Positions 23,685 to 36,163 of a stretch of 64,000 bases of DNA are shown here, piece by piece. Source of the DNA: Phyllostachys edulis. Taxonomy: Eukaryota; Streptophyta; Magnoliopsida; Poales; Poaceae. The number at the start of each line of letters is the position of its first letter. Position 1 is the first letter of the stretch. A model generated the notes under the pieces. That model was given only the letters and a program-made list of their open reading frames with translations. It did not search any database and was not told the origin of the DNA. The stretch lies in assembly GCA_036346405.1 (NCBI GenBank), contig CM070546.1:105158826-105222825 (forward strand). The letters are read 5' to 3'. The translations under genes were made by a program, and so were the position numbers.

Positions 23685-25391
23685 TGTAACATTCGGAAAT
23701 TTGAATGCATTTCAAATTGTTTGAAAATGTGGAATTTTTAAAACTTTTTAATGCATCCTGTTGACATTTGAATTTCTCTGGATTTTATTTGAGATATTGT
23801 CGAGTGTTGGATTTTAAGAATTCAATTAGGAAAATGCAAACCTAAATTAAAGCCATGAAATTTGAAAGCAAAATAAAATGAGATTTGAAATTTTATTTTC
23901 AATTGAAATTTGAATTAGAATTTGAATGTAAAAGTAAGGGAAAATAAAAAGGAAGATGAAAACCATAAAAATCATATTTGGGCCCAGAACCAGCCGGCCC
24001 AACCCCCTTTCTCTTTTCTTCTCCTTTTATTTTTCCTCTCGCGTGGCCCAGTGCCGTCCGGCCCACTCGGTCGCCTTCATCTCATGTGGCCCAGTGCCCA
24101 GCGCCCATCTCCTTCTTCCTCCTGGGTGTCCTAGCCCGTGCGCTCGTTGCTTGCACACGTCGCCACTTTTACCCTCGCATGACACCGACACTATGCCCAT
24201 GTCGCCGCTTACATCGACGTCGTCCTCTCCTCGACACTACACAAGACACCTCTGCACTCACGCCGCATTGCATCCACGCCTTTCCTACGCACTCCACTGT
24301 TGTTGTGTCGCCACGTACAACAATATCCCGTGTCGCCCGCTCATCTGTCTCGCTGAGAACAAGCTGACAACTCACACCCCATCCCACCCTACTTAAGCCA
24401 CCATGAGCCGCGCCTCATGTTCCCCTTCTCGCCTACTGCATTTCCTCCTTCTTCCTCGCGCACCAAAATGTAGGAGAAAACTCAAGGGGCCATCTCCTCT
24501 GTCCCGGCCACCACGCTCCGCCCAGCTTGCACCACCGCTCCAGTGAGCCTCGACTAGTATCATCATGCCTGTTGACATCGCTTGGGCATCTTCTTCCCCG
24601 TGCTCACCTCCTTTCCCTCTCTCTGCCGCTAGAGCCCCGAGAACGCCCTCATCTTCCTCCCCTCTGGTGGCACGCCGCCCAACATTGCTGCTACCTTCGC
24701 CTCGCTATTCCAACCAACCTAGTGAGCTTTGTCCAAGACCGCTCATGTCACCTAGTGTTCTCGAGCCGCCTCCTCAATTTACACAACCCAATTTGGGAAT
24801 CTATTTGGAGGAGATCACACCGCATCACCTTCTTCCCCAAGTCAAGCCGAATCCGCTGCCATTCCTTTCCCAGTGAGCCCCCCTTCGATTCCTTCCCCTG
24901 GAACACCCCCGAGCATCCCTCTCCTACCCCAACCTCTAATTTGAGCCCTCTTTCCCCAGGTCGCCACCCCTATGTCGAGCCCCCCCCCCCCCGCGCTGCC
25001 CTTGGCTCTCGTCGCCAGCCCGCCTCGGTCCATCTCCGTCACCACCACCTACTCCAGTGAGTCCCCCTCACCTCCCTCATGCTCATGCACACCCCATTTT
25101 CTCGCCTCTTCCCCCACTAGCATCGTTGCCCCCTTTCTTCCCCATTTCCGACCCCATGCATTGCCAGCCCGCCTCGGCTCATCTTCATCCCCGTCATTCA
25201 TGTCGATGGTACTCACTCATTCGGTGGATGCTAGCTCACGCCTCCCACGAGCTTGCCATGCTTGTGGCATCCCATTTTCGCCCTCGCCGACCGCCACCAT
25301 TGCCTCCTTAGCCAGCGTCGAGCCTCGCTTGAGCCTCCTTCTCCCCCCTCTGCTTTGAAAGCAAAGCAGCGACAACTCTTCTCTCTGCTGT

Positions 25392-25393
<2 letters not shown>

Positions 25394-25452
<59 letters not shown>

Positions 25453-25487
25453 TTATATATATTTATATTTTTGTGTGTGTGTGTGTT
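25394..25487. repeat. Compound microsatellite (CT)n(TA)n(TG)n
   Basis: A run of CT repeats passes directly into TA repeats with interspersed ATTTATAT, then a TG run ending near 25487. It lies at the junction between the C-rich part and the AT-rich part of the 6-kb LTR. Confidence 0.95.
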
Positions 25488-25509
25488 TCAGTATGACAGT
25501 GGGCCCACA

Positions 25510-27330
25510 TCAGTAAATGAGACTTAAATCAACAAATGTGTTATTAGCATTTATGAAAAATACAAAATCTAATTGGAATTTAATCAGTAGAGTAATTAGT
25601 TAATAATATTTCAGTTAACAAGTCCCTTTTTAATTAAGTTAATTAGTGATTAATTTATGATGATTAATTTAAGTAATTAGAGGATAATTACAATTGATTA
25701 GTGTGTCATTATCATTTAAAGTTGAATGGCAAATTTAATTAGGAATTATATTAAAATATAGATGTCTCAATGACAATAATTATAGGTCATTATCATAATA
25801 ATAATAATGACAATGATAATGGGTTAATCAAATGGTTAATTAGGATTAGTAGGTTAATTAGATGAATGGATAATTCATTTAACCATTGCATTTAATTAAG
25901 TTAATTAGTAATTAAATTAAAATAATTAATTCATATAATGAGATATTAATTAATTATCATTAGTGTGCAATTAGAATTCAGTTTAAAATGGGAATTTTCA
26001 TTAGGATCATGTTAAAATAAATAATAATGAATCTATTAAGTTCAATATGTTGTGAATAAAATTTATAATTGGTGGGCCACTTTAATTATTGGTGATTAAA
26101 CTAATTACCTTTTAGCTAAATATTGCATTGTCATTAAATCAAAGTTAATTAGTTTACTATGGTTTAATTGACCAGTTGGCCCTTATTAGGTTTTGATTAA
26201 GTCGTCGTGCTAATTAGGTCAGTTGGTGTATAGTTACATATAACAAGTAGTTTACCAAACTAGTATTAATAATAAAATATTGAATAGTAGACACATACAC
26301 TTACAAGTAAGTCCTTACTTATTATCAATTAGGTACAATAGTTACTTTAGTTGAAGGTTAACTAGGATTTGTTGATATGTCATTGACACATAGGACCTAG
26401 ACATTAATTTGTAATAATGACAATTAGCTAAATATTATGATTGTGATTAAGTTAGACATAAGCATTTTCTAGATAATTCAAATACACCTAGGGCCCACAT
26501 AATTAGGGGACTGACCCAAACTTGTTAGTATCGTATGATAACCAGGAATAATTAGTATGCCGCTAGGTGATAGTCCTAAGATCCCTTAGTATATGGGTTA
26601 ATCAGTTTAAAATGCCAATTAAAATGTAGTAGTGGTAAATGTTAAATTAAAATAGAAATTCAATTGGAGATTATGTTAAACTATAAGGTTGTACATTTGA
26701 TAGAATATAGCTATGTATATATAAAGAATGTCTAAATGACCATTGAACCCTAGGTCGTTAGAAATTGTCTAGTTGAAAACTAATTTATTGTGATAAGTGC
26801 AATATTAATTAGAAAATAATATGACAAATATGCCCAACATATAATTAGGTCTTAATTGAAAATAGAAGCTAAGCTATAAGTCCATGCCATGTGAGTTCCT
26901 CCCATTAGTACTATTAGGTTGACATAAAAAGTCGCAATAGTTATTATCATAAATGGCCTCTTATTAGTTAATGATAATCAAGTTAATTAGGATAATTAAT
27001 TACTAAACAAGAATTAGTAGTTAATAATACATAGGCCCTATATAGTGAATGAATAGTTATCTACTTAACTAAAATAGTCATTAGTATGTAGTATAGTGAA
27101 AGTTAACTCATTATAATATGTGTTCTTTAGTGTATGCATAGCCACATAAGTAATTATGTTAAGTAAAGATTAACTCACTGATATATCTCAAACATGTAGG
27201 AACCACCGATTAAATTATAAGGATGGTATCTAGTTAATACTCACAAGTCTAACCTACTCATGGAACTTTCTTGACAAATAGGAAATAATAATAAAAGAAA
27301 TCATTAAATAAACTAGGCCTCCCATGCGAG
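25510..27330. repeat. AT-rich tract built from degenerate TTAATTAG-like words
   Basis: For about 1.8 kb the sequence is dominated by variants of 'ttaattag', 'taattaagttaatta' and 'attagtgattaa', with almost no GC-rich interruption and no open frame over about 60 codons. It looks like a degenerate low-order repeat rather than a gene. The flanking LTR sequence resumes near 27335. Confidence 0.6.
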
Positions 27331-28933
27331 TCGTGGTGAGGTGTTCTCGATGAAATGATAGTAATTCAACAACAAATCTATGTCGAATTGACCCCATCTA
27401 TCACACATTGTTATCCGCTTACAATAGAAGAGCAATTTGTAAAATGAATAAAAATTAGTAGATCCTACCTGGTAAACTAATCTCTCCCATCAGAATGATT
27501 TTAAGAGGAATATTCCTGAGAATATGCTCTCCCTCTCATTTTCCATAATGTTTACACTCGCGAATATTCCAAGAGCACAATCTCCCTCGTCCTAACTCCG
27601 GATCAAATAATTCCTAACCCTAAATTCATCTAAATTCAAAATATATACCTTTATGCCAAATGTATATATGAATCTTGAGATTTAATTGAGTTGGTTTGAA
27701 TTCTTTCGAATTTATTCGAATACGTTTGGGTTTATTTGGGTTTCATTTGGTTGTTTTCGGGCGTTCTTACGTTCAATCGTACTTTGTGTAATTAGAGTTT
27801 GAAGCCTTGGACGAGTAGCAATTTGAGTCAGAGCAAGAACAAGACCGAGGTTATCAAAACATTAAGCAAGGCATGTCAACACTTTGATCATTTTGCACCT
27901 ACATTTTGAATACAAAATGTATATTGTTTTAAATTATGAAATTGCATTGCTATGCTTTATACAGTTATGTTGTCTTAGCTCATAGTTAATACCGTAATGT
28001 TAAATAAGCTAGTAAACTCCATTCCATGAACTTGAACACTACCTTTTGTCGCCCTAGAAATAATGATATACATAACTAGTCATTAAGTCTGTATTTAAGT
28101 GTCATGCTTAGCCTTCCTTAGATACATTAACATGTGGGCACTAATTTGTCCCGACATCATTCAAACTAAAAAACTGGATTTGAGCAGCCAAGGTTGGAGC
28201 CTGGCTGGTATGTTGAACCTAGAAAGGATTTTCAAAACAAAAACTCAAAAACTATTTTAGACTTAGGCGGATGGTAAGTCAGGTTGGTGCGGTTAAGAGC
28301 ACAAGAGTTGGTAATGTGAAAACACCACTCAAGTCAATTAAGGACCAATCTTGTGATGACCTCTTGTGCACTAACAATGCAACTACAAGTCTATAATGGG
28401 TATGACATGGCTAATTTATTTATTTCACCTCAGCATTAGTTTCACCATCCGGCTAAATATTGCATGGTTGGAGCCACAGGTAAATCACACGGCACAAAAG
28501 GGGGCATCCGGTGGGTTGTAGCCCACGGCGGATGAAACCTTAGCGTGTAGAACTACGTTGGGGTGGGGCATTGTAAAGGCATTGTGATGATTTTCTTAGC
28601 CTCACGCCGGTAGCGTGTTGATATTATAAGATGATCGTCTCTTGTCGGCAAAGTTGTGCGACCTATGCAGAGTGAAAACTGTCTAGATAGTCGTGCCAAC
28701 GGTCATGAGTGATGCCGAGAACTTGCTTGGTTAGTCTCAACTTTTATAAAACAATTTGTGGGTGGGATGAAATGTCGGGTTAGAGCCTGAGGATTTGATT
28801 TATCCTGGTTGGAGCCAGTGGAAGGCGCGGGTTGGAGCCCGTGGCCTTATTTGTCCTGGTTGTAGCTAGTGGAAAGCGCAGGTTGTAGCCCAAGAAAAAC
28901 ATAGCATTGGGTGGATGCAGTCGCGGGATTGGC

Positions 28934-29050
28934 AGGTGGATGTAGCCTGAGTTGTTAGGTGGTTGCAGCACAGAATTGCTAGGTGGTTGCAGCATAGAAT
29001 TGTCAGGTGGTTGCTGTCTTGGAATTGTCAGGTGGTGCTGCCCTGAAAAA
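28934..29050. repeat. Five tandem copies of a 24-bp unit
   Basis: The word AGGTGG starts at 28934, 28957, 28981, 29005 and 29030, giving a 23-25 bp period. The unit reads roughly 'aggtggttgcagcatagaattgtc', with the first and last copies more divergent. It sits in the LTR body next to looser 'ggttggagcc' repeats (28195-28890). Confidence 0.85.
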
Positions 29051-29582
29051 TGATATAGCATGAGGCGGATGGAAATATTATCTACTCGTGAGTGGATGGA
29101 ACCTTCGGGAATTGTTCTACACTTGCAAGCGGATAGAACATTCGCTAGTATTATACAACACTACGCAATTTCATTAAGAAAATTGGTTTAGTCAAAATGC
29201 TAGGTTTGAGGACTTGTCTACTGCTTAATCTATTTTAATAGGGGCTTTATGCAAATAAAAGAACCTCAAGTCATTCTTTTGATCAGCCTTGCATATATAT
29301 TATAACTGCATTTTGTGTGTTGGCTCGCAAAGTACGACTGTGTACTCACACTCGCTCAATATTCCCATTCAATAAGTGAAAAAGAAGAAGATTTTGTGGG
29401 TGCTTAATCGCGTCCGATAAGACTGTAAATTGAGGAGGCCAAGAACTAGGTCGCGAGCCCAATCGGTTGTCTGTGGGTATATCCTGAGGGTCCCACCTGA
29501 TGTGTTTTTAAGTCTGCTTTCGTTGCTATTCTTTAAAGATATTTGGCCTGGTTGGCCATTCTGTAAGTCAAAAACCGTAAGG

Positions 29583-29606
29583 TATTATTATTATTATTAT
29601 TATTAC
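29583..29606. repeat. (ATT)n microsatellite
   Basis: About seven ATT units lie near the 3' end of the 6-kb LTR. Confidence 0.9.
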
Positions 29607-29691
29607 GCAATAGTTTTATGTTTGCAGGATATGTGTTGATATTTAATGATGTATCGTAATGACTACCATCGATCTAGGGCCCGACACATCT

Positions 29692-31815
29692 CCCCTCCCA
29701 ATCACTTGGATTTGTTTGTGATTTGTGTTGAACTTTCTATTTGCGTGCTACTCTTGAAAGATAGATGGATTATTGACATCCTTCTCAAATATAGCACGAT
29801 GACATGAAGAAATCTTGTTCGATTTTGACCGTGAACTCTGATTCAAGAGGAGTTGAATTTGTTTAATGGTCGTGTTGTGGTCTTCATTGTATTTGTTTGG
29901 ATCGTTGAATTTGAAACATTTCGTGGGAAACTTGAATCTCTGTTATTTTTTTGTTGAATTTTTGGCTTCTTGAATCCTGTTGTGTTGCTGCATGTTTGTT
30001 GATGCACGATTTGGCGGGCAGACAGTCATGCCCGCGGGCAGCATGCACCCACAAGTGGCGGGCATGGGCACAGGTGGAGAACTTCGGCCGTTGCAGGTGG
30101 CGGGCACGAGAGCACGGGCGGAAAAATTCGTGGCAAGCACAGCCGCATTGGCAATGGTGAGAGACCAAAATAGGCTTCTCGGAATACTTTAAGGATCAAA
30201 TAGATCATTCACTCTTAGGTCGTGCACATCGTATGGAAATCACCGATGCTAGAAACGAATTTTGCCTCCTAGCACCGGTGCTAACCACTGCACACCATCG
30301 GTGCCAAAACCAGAAAGCTGGAACCGGTGCACCTACATACACTGGTGCTAGCTCAAGAAAAAAATAGCATGTCCCCACTAGTAAGTGAAATGAGGTGGGA
30401 GAAAAAAGAGTGTGGTATGACAAAAAGATATGATATTTTATTTACTTGCGGGTCCACTATGGAAAGAGAATAAGGTGATAAACACTAAAGGAAAAAATTA
30501 ATCTTTCACCTCTGTAACATAGCAGCGAAGTAAAGAACATTGCACATGCTACATGGTAGGTAGCCTTAAGATAAAAGGCACCTCATGTATAGTTTGGATT
30601 TCCATATGAAGCCCCTCGTGGACTTCCTCTTTGGCGGAAAATCTCGTAGACGCCGCCGTAAAGTGCGACCATAAGCGAGCAAGCAAGCTAAGCAAAGCCG
30701 GTGGCCGTCCCGGACGGCAGTCAGCAGCAGACCACGAGGCCACGGCTGCGGCTCCCGCGTGCCGAAGACTCCAACCCCAACCGTATGGCGACCGGGTCAA
30801 ATAATGAACTGTCACGTAACCGCCTTCCCCGAACTGAAACCCCGCAGGCCCCACGTGAAAAGCTCCCCTCCTTCCCCCGCAGGCCCCAAACGCGACGCGA
30901 CGCCGACGCGACCCCGACTCCTTGTCAAATTCGGGTGCGCCAACGCCCGGGACCCCCATAATTTCTCCCCCTTTCCCCCGTCCGCACCCACATTTTCCCC
31001 GTGCCGGCGCCGTGCGTCGCCGTTTGCACGCGCCCATGCCCGTGCTCAGCTACACGCCAGGCAGGCAAGGCAAAGTAGCGAACCGAGAACAGTTCAGGTA
31101 GTACTCAAAGTCAGTAGTCCAAATAGCAATACTAGTACTAGTGTTTCACGAGTTTGCGACTGTGCGTATTTGAATGGATATATTATGCGGATGTGGTGTG
31201 CAGAACTTTCCGTGTTCAAAGCGTACGTGTAACGTAGCGAGTATGTAAATGTACAGTCCAAGGTAAGACCGGTAATAATAAAAGTATTACGTGACAGGCC
31301 TCCCGGGTGATGACTTTAATCTTCGCAGGAGTCTCTAAAAAACTACGGATCGATCGCAATATCACATTCACATCCGAGTGACCGGCTTCGGCCGTGACCT
31401 GTTTGAAAATGCCAATGAGAAGAAAGCGAAACAAAATAAGCCTAGAAAGGAGAGGGCAAAAAAATCTGAAGATGAAAACAAACTCGTAGATGAGCCTCCA
31501 GTAAGCTGTCTTTGTTCTTTTGCTTTGGCAAGTATCCAAAATTCGCCGGAGGCGCTATTATTATACTTTCTATTATTTCTGTGAAGTATCAACAGCTGTT
31601 GGCGATAGAAAAGAACTAAGGAAAAGCAATGAATTAATACAACTTTTGCTGCTGCAAACACCACGAAAGAAAAGATAAGTGTATACCATGAGCCCCGAGT
31701 TATCAAAACCAAAGAAAGAAATCAAGAACCTATCCTGAACAGAGAAGAAAGAAGCATGCGTGTGACTTGCAATCTATCTGAATTCTGAACTCGTTTGATG
31801 AGCTGACGAAGCCAT
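29692..31815. other. Sequence between the LTR and the WRKY stop, no gene supported
   Basis: No family was recognised. Positions 30205-30420 contain several 'caccggtgc' palindromes. Positions 30640-31080 are GC-rich and carry long open frames on both strands (for example 30549-31037 minus, 30759-31232 plus) with no recognisable domain. Positions 31250-31815 lie just downstream of the minus-strand WRKY stop codon and probably include its 3' UTR; an AATAAT word on the minus strand near 31565-31570 is a weak polyadenylation candidate. Confidence 0.4.
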
Positions 31816-34100
31816 TCACTGGGTCTCGCTGTTGGTGTTGTTGCTGGTCGTGTTGTTGCTGCTTGTGATGTTGTTGTTGCTGTTATTATTTGCGTTGCTG
31901 TTGCCGGCCGCGTTCTGGCCGCCTATGATGGACGTGATGGCCGCGGCGAGCGCCACCGTGAAGTTCGGGTCCGCGGTGATCGCCGCCGCCGCTGCGCTGA
32001 CGGTGTCAGCCAGAGGGCCCGGCAGGCCGATCGGCGGCCTCGGCTGCGCGAACTGCGCGGCGTCTGCCGAGTCGGACGACATCTGCAATCCGGAGAACTT
32101 CGACTGGTTGTACAGCGCCTGCGGCGGCACGGCGAAGGCCGGGGCCGCCCCGCCGCCGGGAAGCGGCACCTGGAACTGCGCGGGCGCGGGCGGTCGCGCG
32201 GCGCTCAGCGGCACAGCGTTGGGCGGGCCGTGGGTGAGGTCGAGCGTGACCGTGGGGAACGGCGCGGAGGCCGAGATGGTGGCCATGCTGGACGAGCACG
32301 GCAGCACGGTGCGCGCCAGGAAGTTGGAGCTCATGAGCCCCGCGCCGTCCGCGCTCGGCATGGAGCCGGACAGCAGCATGGATGCCGCGGCCGACGTGGT
32401 GGACGCCATCGCCATCGCGGCCGGCGGGAGCGGGTGGTTGTGCGTGCCCTCGTACGTAGTGATCAGGATGGACCGATCCTCGGCACATCGTTGCACCTGT
32501 TGGTCAATCCCGTCACGTATAAAAAGTTAGACCAATCGATCACCCTCGCTAATACGGTACTTGAGGTTGTACTCCTTTGACCAAGAACTTAAGCAGTCGT
32601 GCATGGTTAGTTACCTGCTTGCGCACCGGGCAGCCGGTGGCCATGGTGCAGCGGTAGTACGCGCGTGGACAAGGGTTTCCCTTCGCCATCTTCTGACCGT
32701 ACTTCCTCCACTGGCATCCATCAGCGATCTACAAGAAAAGCAATTAGTGTACTGTAAAGTCAGCACGTTTCATGCAACAAACTTAAGATAATTAGACTCA
32801 TACAAGTACAAAAACTTAAACGGAAGAGTAGTACGTAGTCTTACAATGGGAGCTTCGGATCGCGCGCGAACGGATACGCGGGCCTTCCTCATGGTGGCCT
32901 CCTGCGCTTGCTGGTCGTGGCCCCTGGCCGCCGCGCCCAGCTGCTGGCCCATCGCGCGTCCGGGCAACCACCCCGCCGTGGACGGCCCGTCCGGGCTGTC
33001 GCTGCGCTCCTGGTTCTTGTTGCCGGTGGACGACGAGCGGCGCGGGCTGCCGATCTCCGTGGACGAGTTGGACGGCTCTTCGGCCGCCTCGGCGCCGGCG
33101 CCGGAGGGGGCCAAATCGAGGAATTGCCTCGGCACGATGGCGCCCTTGGTCTTGCCATCCTAAAAACGAAAAGGGGGAAGCGATCCAGTTAATTTCTCGG
33201 TTGAGCTAACTAACCTGATTCAATTGGTAGCACGAGTCTATTAATTTGGTGTATGGTTGGAGTCGTAGCTAGCTAGGTAATAGGGTGGTTATATTTTTAC
33301 CGCGTGAGTCGGAGGTGGTTGAGGTTGGGTTGGAGGCATCTGGGTCCTTTGCTGCATGAGCGCGACGAGATGCATCTGGAGAGCCTGGTAGCTGCTGGTG
33401 ACCTGGGTCAGCATCCCCCGCAGGCGCTGGTTCTCCTCGTTCATGCGGTCCAGCTCCGCCTGCATCGCCGCGAGCTGCAACACACACGACACGCGTGAAT
33501 ATCGATCGATCCACCGGTCAGATCCACCATGTTCGCCATGGACGGTTGCGACAACACTAATCGACGAGATCGCGATTAGATGTCTCATGAATTAACTACC
33601 TCGTTGGTGTTCCTGTTGTTCTTGTCCTCGTCGGGCCGGGACGCCGCGTCGTCGTCGACCACCACGGACCGGTCGGTCCTCCTGTTGTTCCCGGGAAGAA
33701 GCTGCACGCAGGTACGCACGCCATGTGTAAGATCACCATAAGGAAATAAGTGCCTGGCAAGGCATGCATGTTAAGAATCAGCGAAGAAGCAGTGGCTAAC
33801 GTTAATGGTGAGGTCCTCCTTCTTGATGGCTAGGCCGGCGGCGGCGGGCCCCTTCATTTCCTCCGCATCGGCGCCGGCCGAGACCCGGCTCTTCTTCATG
33901 TTCTTCTTCTCGTCCGAGAAGAAGTCCACCTCGACGGACCTCCGCCCCCTGCCGGCGCCTCCGCCGGCGACGTCGTCCGCCTCCATGCTCCTGCGGAACG
34001 GCGCCGGTGAGAGCAAGTTCAAGAACCCGAGCGGCCGCGGCGACCCGTCCAGAGCTAGCAGCCCTCCTCCTCCGCCACCCCCCAGGAGGCTCTTGTCCAT
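31816..34100 (-). CDS. WRKY transcription factor, group IIb (WRKY6-like), six exons
   Basis: This encodes a nuclear DNA-binding regulator of about 561 residues. Exons (minus): 34100-33801, 33701-33600, 33474-33301, 33159-32845, 32728-32615, 32496-31816; all five introns are GT-AG, phase 0 and 99-141 bp. Residues about 39-66 end in VDFFSD, typical of IIb. Residues 135-175 form a leucine-rich coiled coil (ELDRMNEENQRLRGML). WRKYGQK is at 304-310 and the zinc finger is C324-x5-C330-x23-H354-x-H356. The intron after residue 335 (KQ|VQR) is the V-type intron of groups IIa/IIb. The C-terminal part keeps IIb blocks (MATISASAPFPTVTLDLT, ALYNQSKFSGLQ, DPNFTVALAAAI) and ends in an Asn/Ser-rich tail. 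WRKY proteins bind W-boxes (TTGACC/T) and act in stress, senescence and nutrient responses. The ATG at 34100 fits the conserved MDKxLLG start. No lesion was seen. Confidence 0.96.
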
Positions 34101-35290
34101 GCAAATGGAGAGCCTTCTCGGAGAAGAGAAGAGAGAGAAGGGACGTGGTTGAGAGAGAGAGGGAGAGCCTACAGGAGGAGAGGAGTGAGGGAGTCTGAAG
34201 TCTCTCACCGGTGGGACGGGGCGCGTATAAAAAAAGGTCGAGCCGAGCCTGACATCAGGAGATGCGTCAGTGCGGGAACACACGTGGCGAGTCCCCACTG
34301 GCCAGAGGGGGAGGCGACTCTAGCCTGGACGACCGGATCGCCCTTTCCGGTGAGTATTTACGTGCGCGTCTACACCTTTTCCTCCTTGGCCTGCAACTTT
34401 TCTCCCCGGATCAGAATCCCAACTCGTTAAGAAAGCGGGAAATCTATGGCAGCTACAATGACGTGCCCCGTGCGACGCAACGCAAAGCAAAGGGACGGTT
34501 TTTTCCAGTCAGCAACGGCGACTTCACGGGTCGGTCCAACAATTTTCAACATCGCGTTGTTAGATTGGCCATCTAGATACCACGGGCCGTTGCTAGGCTA
34601 GCGCTAGTAACGTACAGATTTTCGCAACACGGAACAATTGCACTCGGAGGGGGGTGGGGATGTTATCATTTTGTTTTTACCAGCTCCTGCAAACAGAGGT
34701 ACGGTGCGTTCCAACTCTACGTGTCCCTTGATCGCACCGGTCAATCACTATCATACTCTAAAGGTATCTTTGCTCGTACAGTTGGGGTGTTCTTTCACTT
34801 CTTTGCATAGAGAAGGAATATCTAGGCCATCATGTACTGCACGAGGGATGGGTTTTCCACGGCCAGAAGGTTCCTTCCATAGATTACTTGGCCCCAAACA
34901 AACAAAAGAAAGAGAGTTAAAAAGGAAACAAAGCTAAAGAAAACGAGAGTAAGTCAGGTCTGGATCGGTCAGAAACGAGTTTGGGTTGGTGCCTAATGAG
35001 TACGGAGGTGCTGCTGCTGCCTGATTGATCGGCAACAGGGTCGCGAGTCCACACAGCAGACTCGGATCTCCCCCGTTTCTTAATTACGTTCCGAGATCTT
35101 TTATGGACTGGCTGGGCCACTAGTTAATCGGTTTTTTTAATGGATTTTAAATATTGTTTTGCTCCGGGTTCGAGGAGGGTTAGGGGGTGGGTCCATAGGC
35201 GCAGGGACCAGTTCCACCGTTCCACGAAACCTCCGCTCCCGATTGGGCCGGCCCGCTGCACGTGGAGAAAGCGTCAACGCCCTTGACCCG
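34101..35290 (-). promoter_or_regulatory. WRKY upstream region with W-box and G-box motifs
   Basis: Upstream of the minus-strand ATG are W-box cores TTGACC at 34739-34744 (minus strand) and a close pair at 35273-35277 (TTGAC, minus) and 35283-35288 (TTGACC, plus). G-box/ABRE-like CACGTGGC is at 34281-34288, and CACGTGG at 35259-35265. A GA-rich stretch at 34138-34165 probably lies in the 5' UTR. No clear TATA box in the right orientation was found. W-boxes ahead of WRKY genes often mean self- or cross-regulation; that is inference here. Confidence 0.45.
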
Positions 35291-36160
35291 CTCGGCCCCA
35301 CTGCCGGGACCCAATTTCTTTTTCTCCCTTTTTGGCGTCTTTTTCGGATAAGAGCTACAGTGCTGCTGGTTCTCTAGGTCCATCGTCGCACTCGCATGGC
35401 TAAGCCAAAGCAAAATCGGGGATAGGTTAGGTTTAGGCATCTTGCCTTTGGAAGAATTGTGTTGTGGGAACGGTCCAAGATGCGATCGGTACGTGCTGAT
35501 TTTTGAACAGCTTCATCGCAAAAGGTTGGCTCCTGCCTTTTCATACTTTTGAAACTTTTTGATTCTGGGATATAGTCGGTGCATGCATGCATTCATGGCA
35601 TATACTTCTACAGTATTTGCATGTGAACTTTGTGATTTAAGGGCATAATATAATCTAGAAAGTTTCAGCAGTTTCTAAATTGTTCTTTTGGGGAGTATAT
35701 GGCTATATGCACGCTGAAGTGCCATCGAGCGTGTGTAACTCGATGGGAGTCGGCGGGTAGTGGGCCGCTCAATAAAAACTCTGATAATGGGATCATGCCC
35801 TATACTAGCATTCGTCAATATATAGGGAATTTTATTTTTAATAAGTTGGGCGTGATTTGTTTTTGAAAAATTATTTGAGAACTAAACAACAACAAAAAAT
35901 CCTCCTAAAACTGATCATCTATTTATGTTTTTCTTCTCACTCTAATCTAACAAAAAATGTTCGTTACGGTGTGATATGATTTTTTTTCGATCACTGTGAC
36001 ATGATTTCTGACCGGCCATTTTATCGTTGTTTCCTCGAGGAATCAGCTATTTACTTGCAGATACAATTGATAGAAGCACATCAAGATCGATCTGATCAGA
36101 GATGCCACACCTAAGATATGCTTCAACCTTCTCTACTCTACTTTGTTGTCGGATAGGAAT
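35291..36160. other. Intergenic, nothing recognised
   Basis: Short frames only; no transposon ends or gene motifs were found. The sequence changes from GC-rich to AT-rich after about 35400. Confidence 0.4.
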
Positions 36161-36163
36161 TTC

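Larger units (their letters stand above)
23685..29686 (+). mobile_element. Long solo LTR candidate (about 6.0 kb)
   Basis: The unit starts TGTAACATTCGG and ends GGGCCCGACA, closely parallel to the start and end of the 7879-11104 LTR. Flanks CACCT (23680-23684) and CATCT (29687-29691) agree at four of five bases. It shares the family blocks near its end: a divergent palindrome at 28679-28690, 'gtcggcaaagttgtgcgacc' near 28646, and 'ttggcctggttggcca' near 29543. At 6 kb it is unusually long and may carry an unseen nested insertion; 25.5-27.3 kb is the suspect part. Pro/Ser-rich frames at 23922-25358 are not recognised as genes. Confidence 0.7.

Noticed and set aside
23922..25358. Overlapping Pro/Ser-rich frames of 100-180 codons
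   Set aside because: They lie in the C-rich half of a 6-kb LTR, lack domains, and overlap in several frames as expected for biased composition.
31832..32530. Long plus-strand frame (232 codons) opposite the last WRKY exon
   Set aside because: It mirrors the GC-rich exon on the other strand; the minus strand gives the conserved WRKY text, so this is a shadow.
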